This document shows, in pieces, positions 1 to 10,400 of a DNA stretch of 64,000 bases. Where the stretch lies: NCBI GenBank assembly GCA_949752745.1, contig OX457026.1, forward strand, positions 45,765,256 through 45,829,255, read 5' to 3'. The notes beneath the pieces were generated by a model. The model had not been told where the DNA came from, did not search any database, and saw nothing but the letters and a program-made list of their open reading frames with translations. The DNA is from Protula sp. h YS-2021. Lineage: Eukaryota > Annelida > Polychaeta > Sabellida > Serpulidae. The position numbers and the translations under genes are program-made. Every line of letters starts with the position of its first letter. Positions within the stretch are counted from its first letter, which is position 1.

Positions 1-84
1 CACTGCCACAAGTACAATTGCAACTTGTGTGAACCAGACAACTTCTGCAACAAGTGTGGCTCACTAACAGTATCTGCAGAGTAA
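1..84 (+). CDS. Cys-rich zinc-binding-like protein, 3' end only
   Basis: The first 27 codons are open and end in TAA. They contain spaced CxC, CxxC and CxxxxxCxxC cysteines and the stretch CEPDNFCNKCG, matching the C-terminus of the gene at 36552-36857 (CEPNNLCGKC). The 5' part lies outside the window. Function unknown; a small zinc-binding accessory protein of the Polinton is the most that can be said. Confidence 0.6.
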   Translation, partial: HCHKYNCNLCEPDNFCNKCGSLTVSAE

Positions 85-159
85 GACTGAGAGTCATTTG
101 CTTGCCAGCCGTCGTAGTGTGCAGACGTGTTAGATGTTATATGGATATGCGAAACAAAG

Positions 160-447
160 ATGGTTGTAGAAACGTGTTTCAAGGAGAAGTATGTGGACTA
201 CATGATAAGTGAACTGGCACGTTTTGGATCTATTCAACAAGAACTGGAACACTTTGATATCTATTGGGAACTTGCTCATTCCACGTTAAACGTGCCAGAC
301 TTACGCAAGGATTTCATCAAAGAGTGTGTGCTTTCAAACATCGACGGAGCTGAGGAGTTTGATGTGGAAGCAGCATATTACTTTGCTCGATTTGATCCAA
401 GACTGTTTGATGAAGTGAGAGAATGTTTAATCTACATTGCAGTATAA
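160..447 (+). CDS. Small helical accessory protein of the YVD family
   Basis: An intact 95-residue protein starts at the ATG at 160; the frame is open upstream but has no earlier ATG. It shares KYVDYMISEL, an H..DIYWELAHS block, FIKEC and FDVEAAYYFARFD with the products at 36166-36530 and 37229-37636, so the three form a paralogous family peculiar to these elements. No known domain is recognised; it looks all-alpha and acidic. Its TAA overlaps by one base the ATG of the next gene (TAATG), as in a packed block. Copy B keeps only a fragment of this orthologue at 35325-35470. Confidence 0.6.
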   Translation: MVVETCFKEKYVDYMISELARFGSIQQELEHFDIYWELAHSTLNVPDLRKDFIKECVLSNIDGAEEFDVEAAYYFARFDPRLFDEVRECLIYIAV

Positions 448-761
448 TGGCAGACATTACATTGAGACAATATATTGTGCAAAAAACATATTGTGAAGAA
501 ATGTTATTAGCTGTAAAAAAGTTTGATGTTTAGTATGTCCTGCTTGTCAAAATGAAGAGTGTTCAGAACATACTTGTCATTCTGCATGTGTCTATACATA
601 TTGGAATGAAGCTAAATATTACATTTATTTAGATAAAGTGTTAGATAATGCAAATCAACGTTGTGAAAAATATGGTTTAGATGCTATCACATTAGGTGAA
701 TTAAGTAGTTGGTTAATACACATTGAAGATAATTCATACCATTGTATCAATACTTGATTAG
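447..761 (+). pseudogene. Cys/His protein next to integrase, broken copy
   Basis: This matches the intact 110-residue gene at 34982-35314 in copy B (MADxTLRQYIVQK at the start). In copy A the frame is lost near 525 by a small indel, giving TAG soon after, while the downstream sequence still encodes the YTYWNEAKYYI and CEKYG blocks in another frame. Inactive as written. Function of the family is unknown; its Cys and His residues suggest a zinc-binding fold. Confidence 0.65.
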
Positions 762-765
762 TAAG

Positions 766-890
766 ATATGTTGATTGAGTTATAAAAACATGTTGATTGA
801 GTTGTAAGACAAAATAAAAAATGCAAGATATGTTGATGAAATGCAAGATATGTTGACACAATAAAATGCAAGATATGTTGACAAGTGTTG
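766..890 (+). repeat. AT-rich short direct repeats
   Basis: The 17-base phrase AATGCAAGATATGTTGA recurs three times, preceded by two related GATATGTTGATTGAGTT-type units. It sits between the small genes and the integrase remnant where the integrase promoter would be expected. It is probably a local slippage expansion in the decayed element. Confidence 0.55.
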
Positions 891-904
891 ATCATTTAGT
901 GTTA

Positions 905-1958
905 ACATTTCGACGTCGAAAGACCAATATTTACTTTAAACCTGGTCAACCCGGGGCATTTGCTGGTCCTTACAAACTTCATTACATATTAAAAAACATG
1001 ATCAACCAGTCACTCATTCACAAGTGAAGAAATGGTTACAGGATCAAGATGCCTTCAGTTTACTACAACCTGTAAAATACAGGTTTAAAAGGCAACGTGT
1101 CATTACACGTGGTATTGATGCTCCCTATAAAGATGACACCCGCTTTTTATTGGTTGTCATTGATGTGTTTTCCAAATATTTGTGGGTGCAGCCAATACCT
1201 CATAAATCACATACCAGCGTCATAGAAGCCTTTCAAAAGAATTTTCATAAAACACAACGAAGACCACGAACTCTAAGGTCAGATAAAGGAACTGAATTTA
1301 AAAACAGATGGGTAAAAGCATTTTTGAAGAAGGAGGGAATACATGCCTATACAACAAAGAATGAAACCAAAGCCAACTTTGCTGAGATTCGTACTCTAAA
1401 GGGAATGATGTATCGATATTTCCTACATAATCAAACTTATTGCTATATGGACATCCTTCCAGACTTAGTCTACAATTACAACCATAGATCTCATGGCTCC
1501 CTCCCTAATAAGTATGCTCCTGCAGATACCCCTAAAGACAACGAATCAAAAGTGTGGAAGTATATGTATGTAGACAAATTGAAATTGAAACCAAAGAAGA
1601 AGAAACAACCCTACAAATTTAAAATTGGTGATCAGGTCCGCATTTCCCACATGAAATATGTATTTCAACGGGATTATCATATAAAAAGGACGCAAGAAGT
1701 CTTCATTATCACACATCGTTGTAAGAAGCAAGGAATACACTTGTATCGTGTGAAAGACTTTTTGGACGAAGATATTGAGTGACATTTCTATGAAGAAGAA
1801 CTGCAGAAACTGACAAAAGATATTGAATCTGTCTACAGAATTGAAAAGGTCTTAAAAACACGAAGAAGACGAGGTGTTAAAGAATTATTTGTGAAGTGGT
1901 TAGGTTGGCCAAAGAAGTTTAACAGTTGGGTGAAAGAAACTGATATTCGAAAATGAAG
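905..1958 (+). pseudogene. Polinton integrase (copy A), catalytically deleted
   Basis: This is the retroviral-type DDE integrase with C-terminal chromodomain, homologous to 33607-34717. The start codon region is lost. Relative to copy B about 14 codons around the first catalytic Asp (the WDMDL block) are missing after RVITRGID, and two residues are missing next to the catalytic Glu (NFAE). The second Asp block (LRSDKGTEF) remains. A TGA at 1780-1782 separates the core from the chromodomain (KWLGWPKKFNSWVKE). The product could not catalyse strand transfer. Confidence 0.85.
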
Positions 1959-1959
1959 C

Positions 1960-2152
1960 ATCCCGAGGACATTTACCCTTAAACACAAAAAGGTATAACA
2001 AATTCAAGCGTGAACGACACACCCTACGCACACTGGCAGATAAGAAGATATCACTTCAAAGAAAAAAGAAGTTGGTTAATCAGAAAGGAGGATTCATTGG
2101 AGCTATTGCTAAATTTGCATTACCCTTGTTAGCTCAGTTGCTGTTAAAATGA
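1960..2152 (+). pseudogene. ATPase deletion scar fused to basic virion-core-like protein
   Basis: The first four codons (MKHP) match the start of the packaging ATPase at 33610. At about 1973 the sequence jumps to the middle of the next gene (compare 32656-32958: RGHLPLSSKRYKGFKRERHTLRTL). About 0.7-0.8 kb, the whole ATPase and the N-terminus of the basic protein, has been deleted. The basic protein's C-terminus survives, rich in Lys/Arg and ending in a hydrophobic GGFIG segment, with its stop overlapping the next ATG. Copy A therefore has no packaging motor gene in this window. Confidence 0.75.
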
Positions 2153-2741
2153 AACATACTATGAAAATGGTCATCATTCCTGAATATGAATATAAAATGT
2201 TGCTAGAAAAGAAGGGAAAAGATGGTGAAATCAGAACGAAAGTGAATAAACTTTTATGTGAGAAACGAACTCGTGAAAAGGCAATAGAAATGTCTCAAGT
2301 TTTTGGCCGTCATTTATTTTACGAACAATTCAGTCGCAACAACAACGCCAAAGTCTGTTACATCATCCAATGCAGAAAATAAAAAAGTCCCAACAGTTTC
2401 TAAACCATTTTCAACCTATTTATCATGTAAAACTAACACAACCTCTGGGAGAACTTAAGAAATATGGTACGAGATGGACAGATCAAAATGAACTTGTTTT
2501 AAAAACGGGTACTGTCATTACAAATTCCAACATCATTGATTTGTTGAAAGAAGCATTGGTTGCTACAAGAAGAAAAAAACGACGAGAACTACCACATGGT
2601 TGGAAGCAGTTTATCGAGGAAATTGTAGACGCTAATATTTCAAAAACTGTTTTTGGTAAAAAGACAACTCGTGAAGATATTACAAAAGAGCTACAACAAC
2701 GTCAACAAAGGCTGTTTCCAGAAGGATGGGAAACTTTTTAA
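2149..2741 (+). pseudogene. Conserved Polinton basic protein of unknown function, frameshifted
   Basis: This is the homologue of the intact 195-residue gene at 32048-32635. It begins MKHTMKMVIIPEYEYK and runs open to about 2382, then continues in a second frame from about 2370 with NSNIIDLLKEALVATRR and GWKQFIEEIVDANI. The Gln/Pro-rich linker seen in copy B is where the frame breaks. The conserved C-terminal half suggests a virion or DNA-binding role, but no domain is recognised. Confidence 0.7.
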
Positions 2742-2923
2742 CATGGATTAAAGAGTTATGGTGTTGTTGTAAAGAAAATGGAAATAAAAATACTATTCCT
2801 GTACAAATTAGGTGTGTCAGTGCTTGTTGTCAAGGAGAAGTAGTAGATACCAATGTAGATCATGTAGATAGCAATTTAGATAACAATTTAGACAACAATG
2901 TAGATGACGAGTGTCAAACATGA
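2726..2923 (+). CDS. Small acylation-motif protein (MGNFLTW, triple Cys)
   Basis: An intact 65-residue frame starts inside the end of the preceding gene (16-base overlap). It begins MGNFLTWIKELWCCC: a Gly-2 with Thr-6 fits the N-myristoylation rule and the following CCC is a plausible palmitoylation site. A second Cys pair (CVSACC) follows, and the tail is Asp/Asn rich with repeated VDxNLDNN units. The equivalent in copy B (31899-32063) keeps MGxFLTWxKELWCCC, which argues for a real gene. Inferred role: a membrane-anchored peptide; no homologue is known to me. Confidence 0.6.
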   Translation: MGNFLTWIKELWCCCKENGNKNTIPVQIRCVSACCQGEVVDTNVDHVDSNLDNNLDNNVDDECQT

Positions 2924-2930
2924 AGTAATG

Positions 2931-2936
2931 TATATA
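2931..2936 (+). promoter_or_regulatory. TATA box of the penton gene, copy A
   Basis: TATATA lies 47 bases before the penton ATG at 2978. Copy B has TATATA-like sequence at the same distance (46 bases) before its penton ATG, so the penton gene probably has its own promoter inside the late block. Confidence 0.5.
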
Positions 2937-2977
2937 CACATCTAGTCTATCTACATCACATAAACGATTTAGCTGTC

Positions 2978-3700
2978 ATGGAGTCAAGAAGTGTTTACAT
3001 TACTTTACCCAGCAATGCTAGTATTAACTATTATCCTACTAATAAGGCTTCTACTTAACAAATTCGTTTACCTCGTACATTATATTTGAAAGGAAAATAT
3101 GAAGTAGCCTTAGCTGAAATTCAATACCCGCACACATGGACTACAATGAGACCAGGAATAGAATATACTCTTCATTATCGATCATCATTAGAAATATTTT
3201 ATGCAGTTACCATTCCATATGGTTACTACAGAATAAATGAAGAATTACAAAAACCTATTAATGCAAACCCTATTCAGTTAAAGTATGATAAAACTAGTCG
3301 AAGAGTTTATCTTATTTTGAGAGCTGATTATGACATTGTCTTTTCTACTGGATTAGCTGAGATTTTAGGATTTAAGCCAGATAAATGGTATAAAGAATCC
3401 GGTGCTGCTGAACATCAATCAGATGTGAAACATGGATTTTATACACTTTATGTGTAGTGTAGTATTTGTGAGCCACAAGTAGTTGGAGATTATTATGTTC
3501 CTTTACTACGTTCTGTTTCCATTAAAGGGGATGATGGTGATATTATTATGAAAACTTATGACGAACCTCATTACGTCCCTGTAAACACATCTAAATTTGA
3601 TACGATAGAAATGAATATTAAGGATGACACAGGTCATAATGTTTAATTTCAAACTGGGAAAGTGATATGTAAACTTGATTTTCGACCAAAAGCATTATGA
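2978..3700 (+). pseudogene. Polinton minor capsid (penton) protein, copy A
   Basis: The reading frame matches the 240-residue protein at 31100-31822 through the YEVALAEIQYPHTW block and FSTGLxEILGF. In-frame stops occur at 3056-3058 (TAA), 3455-3457 (TAG) and near 3644 (TAA). The family is the single jelly-roll vertex protein of the Polinton virion. The final TGA overlaps the ATG of the next gene (ATGA). Inactive. Confidence 0.8.
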
Positions 3701-4053
3701 AAGCATATACATACGATCCATCTACGTATCACAACCATTTTCGTCGTCAAGTGGGTGGGGAATTACCAGGATTTAAAGGAGCGCGAATACAATATGGAGA
3801 TGGAATTGGTTCAATACTGGGATCATTGGCTCGCAAAGCTCTTCCACTGCTTAAGGCAGGGGCTAAAATCGTTGCACCACATCTTAAAAAGACTGCAAAG
3901 GAGGTCGCGAAAGATGTTACAGGTCGAGTAGCGCAGCGTGTGATTGGTGGTGTGTTAGGAAGACAAAAGAGAGCGCAACCAGCAAAACCTGTCAGAAGGC
4001 GAAAGGCAGCTAAACGGATAACATCAACAAAATATAAGAAAGATATTTTTTAA
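3697..4053 (+). CDS. pX/pVI-like basic virion protein, copy A
   Basis: An intact 118-residue frame. It has a glycine-rich start (QVGGELPGFKGARIQYGDG), then an amphipathic helix region (GSILGSLARKALPLLKAG, KIVAPHLKKTAKEVAKDV) and a Lys/Arg-rich tail. This is the pattern of adenovirus pX/pVI-type core and membrane-active proteins seen in adintovirus-like Polintons. It is one of the few unbroken genes of copy A; 81-85% of it aligns with 30753-31103 by eye. Its ATG overlaps the penton stop, and 2 bases separate it from the capsid gene. Confidence 0.7.
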   Translation: MKAYTYDPSTYHNHFRRQVGGELPGFKGARIQYGDGIGSILGSLARKALPLLKAGAKIVAPHLKKTAKEVAKDVTGRVAQRVIGGVLGRQKRAQPAKPVRRRKAAKRITSTKYKKDIF

Positions 4054-4055
4054 TC

Positions 4056-5426
4056 ATGTCTTTAATTCATAATCATTCTTGTGAATGTAGTCTTTCTCCA
4101 TTAGAATGGTTTCGCATACCATCAACGCAAATTGTTGTAGAAAAAAGTTATCATGTAGACTATCAACCACTGACTACCATTAGAGAGGGCATTCCAATAG
4201 AATTCTACATTCCTGCGAGTACAGAAGAATATCTAGATTTAAAGAACAGTAAACTTCATATTGTATGCTCTGTTGTAAAGGTTGATGGAACACCGTGTGG
4301 CGTAGATGATAACGTATCATGTATCAATTTGTTTAATGGGTTATGGTCCAATATTGAATTGTTTCTAAATGATCGTTTGGTATCACATAGTAACAATACC
4401 CATGGTTATACCAGCATCATCTCTCATCTCATTCATGACTCGGAAGAAAGTCTCCATTCTGAGCGCGCTTTACAGCTCATCTATGAAGATACTGTTGGGT
4501 CAATGAATGCTCATGAGGTGAAAAGACCTAATCATGAAAGATATCTATCAGGGTTTCATGTAAATCTTGAGGGTGCTGATATAGGTGACGCAGGAAATAA
4601 TGGTTTACATAATCGTTATTTGTTTACGCGTCTAAGCCGCGAGTTTATGCTTAGAGGTGGTTTAAGGGTAGGTTTGTTTGAGCACGATCGCTATCTTCCA
4701 ACTGGTATTTCGTTTACATAGACAAAAAGATGAATATGTATCAATGGCTGTAAATAATGGTTTTAAAGTAGAACTGAGAGATGCCTTTTGAACCATTCGC
4801 AAAGTGAGGGTTAGTCCAGGGTTAGTCCAGGTATTCAGTTAGGGCAGATGCAGATGCATCGATGAAAACTCCTGCTAAGTTTATTATTACTAGAAAAGAA
4901 TGTAAAATTTTAGCTATTCCAGCTGGATTACAATCTTCTGTGAAAGATAACATCTTTTTAGGTCAATTACCAAAACGTATTGTCACTGGACTGGTTCATA
5001 ATGAAGCCTTTGCTGGAACAGTATTGAGAAATCCATACAATTTTGATCATTTTCTTCTTAACTTTATACAGCTCTACACGGATGGTGAACCAGTCCTATC
5101 CAAACTTCTCAAGCTTGACATAAATCGAGGCAAATATCTGGACGCTTTTGAAACTCTTTACAAATCTTTTGATAGATGGAATGGTGAGAAAAGTTCCATT
5201 ATAAAACGGGAAGATTGGCCTAGAGGTTATGCTTTATTTTCTTTGAGTTAACACCTGATTATGATGGCGATGATCATTTTGCCCTTATCAAACATGGGAA
5301 TTTGCAAATAGAAATGAATTTTGCTGGTGCCTTGCAAAATACAGTTAGTGTATAGTGTATGCTGAATTTGATAACATTGTTGAAATAAGTGCAAATCGTA
5401 TCATTCAATTCGACTACCAGTCATGA
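4056..5426 (+). pseudogene. Polinton major capsid protein, copy A
   Basis: This is a homologue of the 457-residue double-jelly-roll capsid protein at 29374-30747 (often labelled F54H12.2-like in animal genomes). The first 221 codons are intact to about 4721. Then the frame breaks; the middle (4722-4861) has a TGA and a short duplicated phrase. A second open part runs 4862-5251, and the last 55 codons are shifted again. The gene ends in the ATGA overlap with the protease. Inactive. Confidence 0.85.
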
Positions 5427-5837
5427 ACACGAAGCAGATAGAAGCCAAACTATCCCATGATGTTGCAACAAAAGACTTGTTTCAAGGCGTGTTTTCCATG
5501 GACCAGTTACCATCTTTACAACATGGTGCCTATGTCATCAACACAGACGACCATGATGAGCTAGGAGAGCATTGGGTGGCAGTATATTATGGCAAAGACC
5601 CTGCAGAATATTTTGACTCTTATGGACTTTTACCTAGACAGTCGTTTGAATAAGTTTAATTTCATTTATAATTCAGTTCCATTACAAACACCGATATCGT
5701 CTATATGTGTGTATGATACAATTCAAAGAGCTCGAGGACATAGTCCTTTTGAAATCATTGATGTATTAGGAAGAAGTGATGGTGATTTTGTTGTTAAGGA
5801 TTTTGTATATAGACATTATAAACCATTATTTTATTGA
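5423..5837 (+). pseudogene. Adenain-like cysteine protease, copy A
   Basis: It matches the C5-type maturation protease at 28937-29377. The catalytic His block (GEHWVAVYY) and the acidic YFDSYG block are present. The frame breaks near 5640, with loss of the residues that link to the Cys block. Where copy B has the CGFYC catalytic cysteine segment, copy A has a deletion. The C-terminal DFVYRHYKPLFY end is conserved. Inactive. Confidence 0.8.
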
Positions 5838-5912
5838 TGTTGTGTTAGTTAAGTTGTATTAGTTAAGTTGTTGAAGTTGTTGGTAATTGTTAATTTTATT
5901 ATGGATATTGTA

Positions 5913-6022
5913 AATAAACAAGACAGTTTTATACAACATTCTTTTTTATTGTGTTATACATTATTTACATTTCAACAATTAGTTTACATTTCAACAAATC
6001 TATTTTACATTAAACTTTTATT
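5913..6022. terminator. Convergent polyadenylation signals, centre of copy A
   Basis: AATAAA on + at 5913-5918 lies 76 bases after the protease end. AATAAA on - (TTTATT at 6017-6022) lies at the end of the - strand gene. The two convergent gene blocks meet here, as they do at 28840-28881 in copy B. Confidence 0.5.
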
Positions 6023-6446
6023 TCACAAATACCTTCAATACATCGATAAACAAATGCCATTCATACGAATTTAAATTAATATATGTATCATAGACATTAC
6101 ACCCACGTTTGTAAATGCTATGAAAACTAACATAACACTGTCCATAACCAAACTGTATTATTTTAACATCTTCGTGTTCAGACAGTTTCAGTTCATATCC
6201 ATCTTCATTTATGTCTATGTGCATCACCATAACACACATGGGATGTGTCAGCTCAATAGACTTGGTACCCGCATGAGTTGCACTCCTTCCTCTTTGAATC
6301 CAAGCGTCCGGTTCTTTCCAATCCAATCCTTGTAACAGAGAGTACCATTCTACTGTGTTGAGGGTGATGTAGTCGTAGAGTTCTGTAAGCTCGTCATATT
6401 GCCGAAATCGTACAAACACGTCTAGACAGTTCTCAGTCACACGCAC
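6018..6446 (-). CDS. Double-repeat beta-type small protein, possibly PC4-like
   Basis: 142 codons are open, but the frame begins with GTG and no ATG precedes it, so the true start may be lost. Two similar halves are visible: VFVRFRQY...YDYITLNTVEWYSLL and YVSFHSIY...YDTYINLNSYEWHLFI. The pattern (V.F..Y, then I.LN..EW..L) resembles the strand-strand-helix end of PC4/p15 single-stranded-DNA-binding proteins, but this is inference. The copy B version is broken (28361-28812). It is the last gene of the PolB block, ending at the central polyadenylation site. Confidence 0.55.
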   Translation of the reverse strand: MRVTENCLDVFVRFRQYDELTELYDYITLNTVEWYSLLQGLDWKEPDAWIQRGRSATHAGTKSIELTHPMCVMVMHIDINEDGYELKLSEHEDVKIIQFGYGQCYVSFHSIYKRGCNVYDTYINLNSYEWHLFIDVLKVFVK

Positions 6447-6449
6447 TTC

Positions 6450-6641
6450 TTAATCCTCTGAGAGTTTTAGGAGAAAGCCAGGTATCCTCAACTTCTCTAG
6501 ATGGTCTTTCAACACGGATTGTTCGTCAGGTGATAGAATGATATACTTTCCAAAATGTTTTAACACAATGTCATCACATAACTTTCTCAGGTTTGAGAAT
6601 CCATTCGTAATGGGTTCAAAATCCAACAAATAGTCTTCCAT
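6450..6641 (-). CDS. Small conserved protein MEDYLLD, unknown function
   Basis: A 63-residue protein starts at the ATG at 6641. It is homologous to 28175-28360: CDDIVL.HFG.Y..LS...QSVLKDHL.KLRIPGFLL is shared. It looks helical and acidic at the N-terminus. It sits 3 bases before the next open frame in a tight - strand cluster. No domain recognised; conservation between the two diverged elements supports it being real. Confidence 0.6.
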   Translation of the reverse strand: MEDYLLDFEPITNGFSNLRKLCDDIVLKHFGKYIILSPDEQSVLKDHLEKLRIPGFLLKLSED

Positions 6642-6658
6642 CTCGTTCAACAGTCAGA

Positions 6659-7060
6659 TCAACTATGAGCTGTCTCCTTTGTCTGCAAAGACGCAAGATG
6701 GTGAAGAGGATGTTGTATAGCTTCTAGGAATCGTAAGACTGCGCGCCAATTCTTCATATCAAAGTCAATCAAATCTGAATATGGAGTATCTGGCACAACT
6801 CCATCATAATCCTCTGGATAATCCTGTAAAAGATTTCTCCAGAATCTAACACGTATGTCGGAATTATGTCCAAACACTATTACTTCAACTTTATTTTCAA
6901 GTCCACGTTCAAACCCAGGCTTAAGCGGCATGTTTTTAAAGTCTTTCCACACTTCAGGTTTAAACCGATAAGCAGAACTTATTATCCAAGAACTTATCAT
7001 TACTTCATTCCTATCATTTACAGCAAGGTAAGCACCACCGTTAAACACGAGTGCATTCAT
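6659..7060 (-). CDS. Small beta-rich conserved protein, unknown function
   Basis: An intact 133-residue protein with ATG at 7060. It shares YRFKPEVWKDFKN and GVVPDTPY with 27782-28156. The N-terminal LxVNxRNEV...YRFKPEVWKDF block follows a strand-strand-Trp-helix pattern also seen in the PC4-like gene beside it, so a distant relationship is possible. Gap to the downstream small gene is 17 bases. Unbroken in both copies, apart from a divergent C-terminus. Confidence 0.6.
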   Translation of the reverse strand: MNALVFNGGAYLAVNDRNEVMISSWIISSAYRFKPEVWKDFKNMPLKPGFERGLENKVEVIVFGHNSDIRVRFWRNLLQDYPEDYDGVVPDTPYSDLIDFDMKNWRAVLRFLEAIQHPLHHLASLQTKETAHS

Positions 7061-7075
7061 GATGACAATACCTTG

Positions 7076-7429
7076 TTATGCGCCGTCTTCGTACCTTCGA
7101 AGCCTTTTATCCATTTCTTTCACTTGCTTCTTCAACATTTTCCATTCAGGTTTTGTCAGCAAAATACCCTTTTTCGTAGGACGGTTTCTTCCAGACCCCT
7201 CATCTCTGAGGTACTTGCGAATGTTTACCACTCCTTCATTGCTTTGTTTCATAATCTTGATATACTTTCCATTTCCTAGAGAAAGCATTCCATCCCACGA
7301 CTGTGGTGGTGTTGGTGCCGTCTCCACTTTCAATTTCTTGATGGTAGGATTTTTAACTTTTAAGTCTTTGACTGTATCAGCAAGAGTATCCATATCAGTT
7401 GTAGATCTCTTACGACTTCCAAGTTCCAC
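7076..7429 (-). CDS. PC4/p15-like ssDNA-binding protein, copy A
   Basis: An open frame of 117 codons contains GKYIKIMKQSNEGVVNIRKYL followed by PTKKGILLTKPEWKMLKKQ. This is the PC4 (transcriptional coactivator p15) signature: beta strands with IRKY, then KKGI.L....W..LK. Family members bind single-stranded DNA as dimers. The frame opens with GTG; the ATG used by the copy B gene is disrupted here by one base, so translation, if any, starts at an internal Met. A TATAAAAG box lies at about 7483-7494. The C-terminus is complete, unlike copy B. Confidence 0.7.
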   Translation of the reverse strand: MELGSRKRSTTDMDTLADTVKDLKVKNPTIKKLKVETAPTPPQSWDGMLSLGNGKYIKIMKQSNEGVVNIRKYLRDEGSGRNRPTKKGILLTKPEWKMLKKQVKEMDKRLRRYEDGA

Positions 7430-7486
7430 GTTAACGCTTCAATGTTCACACCTCAAATAACTCTTACGTTGGAGGACCTCCTCCTT

Positions 7487-10400
7487 TTATAACGTTGTCT
7501 TGTAATATCCATGCGCTAAGGTGGAATAGCCATCATTCAACACGTATCGTTTGTCGTCATATGGGGAGAGAGCTACTTTCCTCAACTTCTCCGAGAAAAA
7601 CTGGTGACTATGACTTCGAATAATGTGTTCTGTAGCCATCGTGTGAGTTTGGTTGAACAAACTGTCTCTATACTGCATATGTTTAATGCGTCTTTGGTAA
7701 GCTCGAGTGATGCCTTTAGCTGTATGCTTTTCTTTCCCGCCGCATAATAAACTGTACATTTTCGGTCTGAGTCCAACAAACTCTTCAATAGGGATGCCTG
7801 CTGTCTCATCCTTCATTTTCCCAAGCACTTTTTTGTTTACACTGGAATGCAGGAAGTGATCTGACGGATAGTCACTTGTGTCGAACAAGTCAGCATCTTG
7901 CTGCATATCCTTGTAGATATCTTCCGTTTCTATATCATAGCATAGACTGTCGGTGTCGCTGAACAACAACTTGGCATTGGGATACTTGACCATGATGTAG
8001 TTGTAATGAAAGTTGAACATAAGCACTTTGCTGAGGTCGAGAATGGCGAGGCCAACTTGAATAGGTTTATCCAGAAGCAAATTCACTTTGCGTAAATGTA
8101 CAGCGGTCAAATCTTCGTGGAAAATTTTGAATTTGTGGAAAGAAGGTTTGGCTACGTGTTTCTTGAACCGCTTTTCCTTGTGAACAAGTTTAACATTGAT
8201 TCGCTTTCTCACATTTTCCATGGTTTTGCCAAACACAGAGTTGTTCATTAGTTTGAAGAAGTCTTTCTCAAATGGGCTCTTAGCCAATTTTCTCTTTTCT
8301 GTGTTCAAGGTGATGTATTTTGCTAGCCATTTGCTCTGTTCAAACATGATGGCGCGATGTACTTTGGTGACTTTCAATCCTAGTGAGATACTGTTGTAAA
8401 TTCCTGTAATGAAGTACATATTTCTTCTTGTCAGACAAGTTAGGAATGAGCTTTTCACTGGGTTTGTCTTTCATGTTTAGATCTTTCCGCAGCTTCTGAC
8501 TGCACTCAGACAATTCTCCAACTTTGATCCATTTTCATTCTGGAGCCACTAGGTAGTGATTATGACGATCATGGATTAAATTTGGGTATTCTAAATCCAC
8601 TTCCAAAATGAATCCAATGTCGTCATCTTCAGCTACATCCAAGAAGTCGATGGATTCTGGCTCGCTCACCCACATAAATCCTCTTTGTGGCATGCTTTGT
8701 GACATGGCCCAGCCATACAAGTTGTTTGCGTTGAGGTACATCAGGTAGTTGTTTGGCAACTCAGAATTGTAATCTGCTACGTAGGGATTATTTGCTTTCG
8801 CATACTTCTGCGTGATCACAGATATTCCTCCACGTATGCCTTTGCTCAACCATTTGGTACATGTCAATGTCATTGATCAATTCCAACTTCACCTTTGTCG
8901 CCTTTAACATAGCATCCCACGACAATCCTGGTGCTGTATAGTAGTGAGCAGGATCCAATTCGTACGTGTTGAAACATAATTGACGAAAATTTTCAAACAC
9001 GTCAGCTAGCAGTAGCACATTTGATTTTAGGTATAGGTCGTGGTATTCACCGAATGTGGTACAGTTGAATGTATCCCACACCTTCTGCGCATGCGCATAA
9101 TCCTCATCGCTGATGTTCTCTTCGCTGAGTAGGCTGTAAAAATTGTCCTTTGCAGGTAGCTGCGTTTCAGCAAACTTGGATGGCTCGTCCACGTAATCGT
9201 AGGGGTACACTCCCTTTCTCAGCAACAAATCTTGTTGGTCACTACTGTGAATGTGAGAGGTCATGTTGTAGAAGTTATCTTTCGCTTCTGCTGCAAGGTT
9301 GGATACCAGCTTCTGTAGAGAGGTACTCATGAACTGAAAGCTGTCCGTAAATTTTAGATTGCTCATGGTGAATGCAATATATTTCTCAATGGTGTTGGGA
9401 ATGATTATAATCGTTTCATCTTTGAATTTCCGTATTTCCTCCATGATCAAATGACTGTCATAGCCTCGCAAATTGTGGAAAAACACAGGAATGATAAAGA
9501 ATCTTTATCACCCTGCTGATCTTTTCTAAGTCGAAATTGTAAGTTGCATTCACTATGCGCTGCTCCACGATATTTGCCATTGATGTGGTCATGATCTCTC
9601 CCCGATCTGCTCCTAGAGGTTCATCACAAATGTAGCAATCAACAGCGTTCTTGAAATTCTCTTTGTCTTCACGAGTCATCACGATTTCCTTTGGCTGCTC
9701 TAAACCACGTACAATACGATCACGTTCATTCACCATATGGTCTAAAAAGACTTTTACGATGTTGTCTCCTCGATACACAACTGGTGCACGTGTGTCGTGC
9801 TGGCTCACAACCACATAAGCGAAGCTGTTTGGACGATGATGCTGATACTTGTCTCCTTCTTCATGCTTTTGCGTGAAACATTCAAAGTCAGCATAAATCA
9901 CGAAAGGTGTTCGCTGCTGTTTTGCTACATTCTTGAACTTGATGAAGGGCTGCTGAGGAAATGATAGACATTGTGCTCCATGCTTGCCACACACTTCACG
10001 ATGTTTATCTAAAAGCTCTTGTCGCACGAACTCGTGAAGACAGTTGAAACAATAAAAAGCTGCTCCATGATGCTTTGATCGATAAGTCATAAGTCTGCTG
10101 AAATTCTTGATGAGGCAGTAATGCCTTTTCTTGTCATCGCTAATTAGAAGTAATGTGATTTCTCTCGCACTGAGGTTCGACTAAGTTGTATTGGAACAAC
10201 TACATCTTGTTCATATCCAAACACGTTGATGGATACATCGTTCTCTTTTCAAACTTTGGAATGTCAGTAATTGGTGTCGGAAATGTCATACCCTCTACCT
10301 TTAATTCTTTCTCAAATGGTTTGTATAGTTTCACGCGATTTGGGTTTTTTTGTTGAAGGGTGAAGGTAAGCCAATACTGACCATAAGAAAAACTTGTTGT

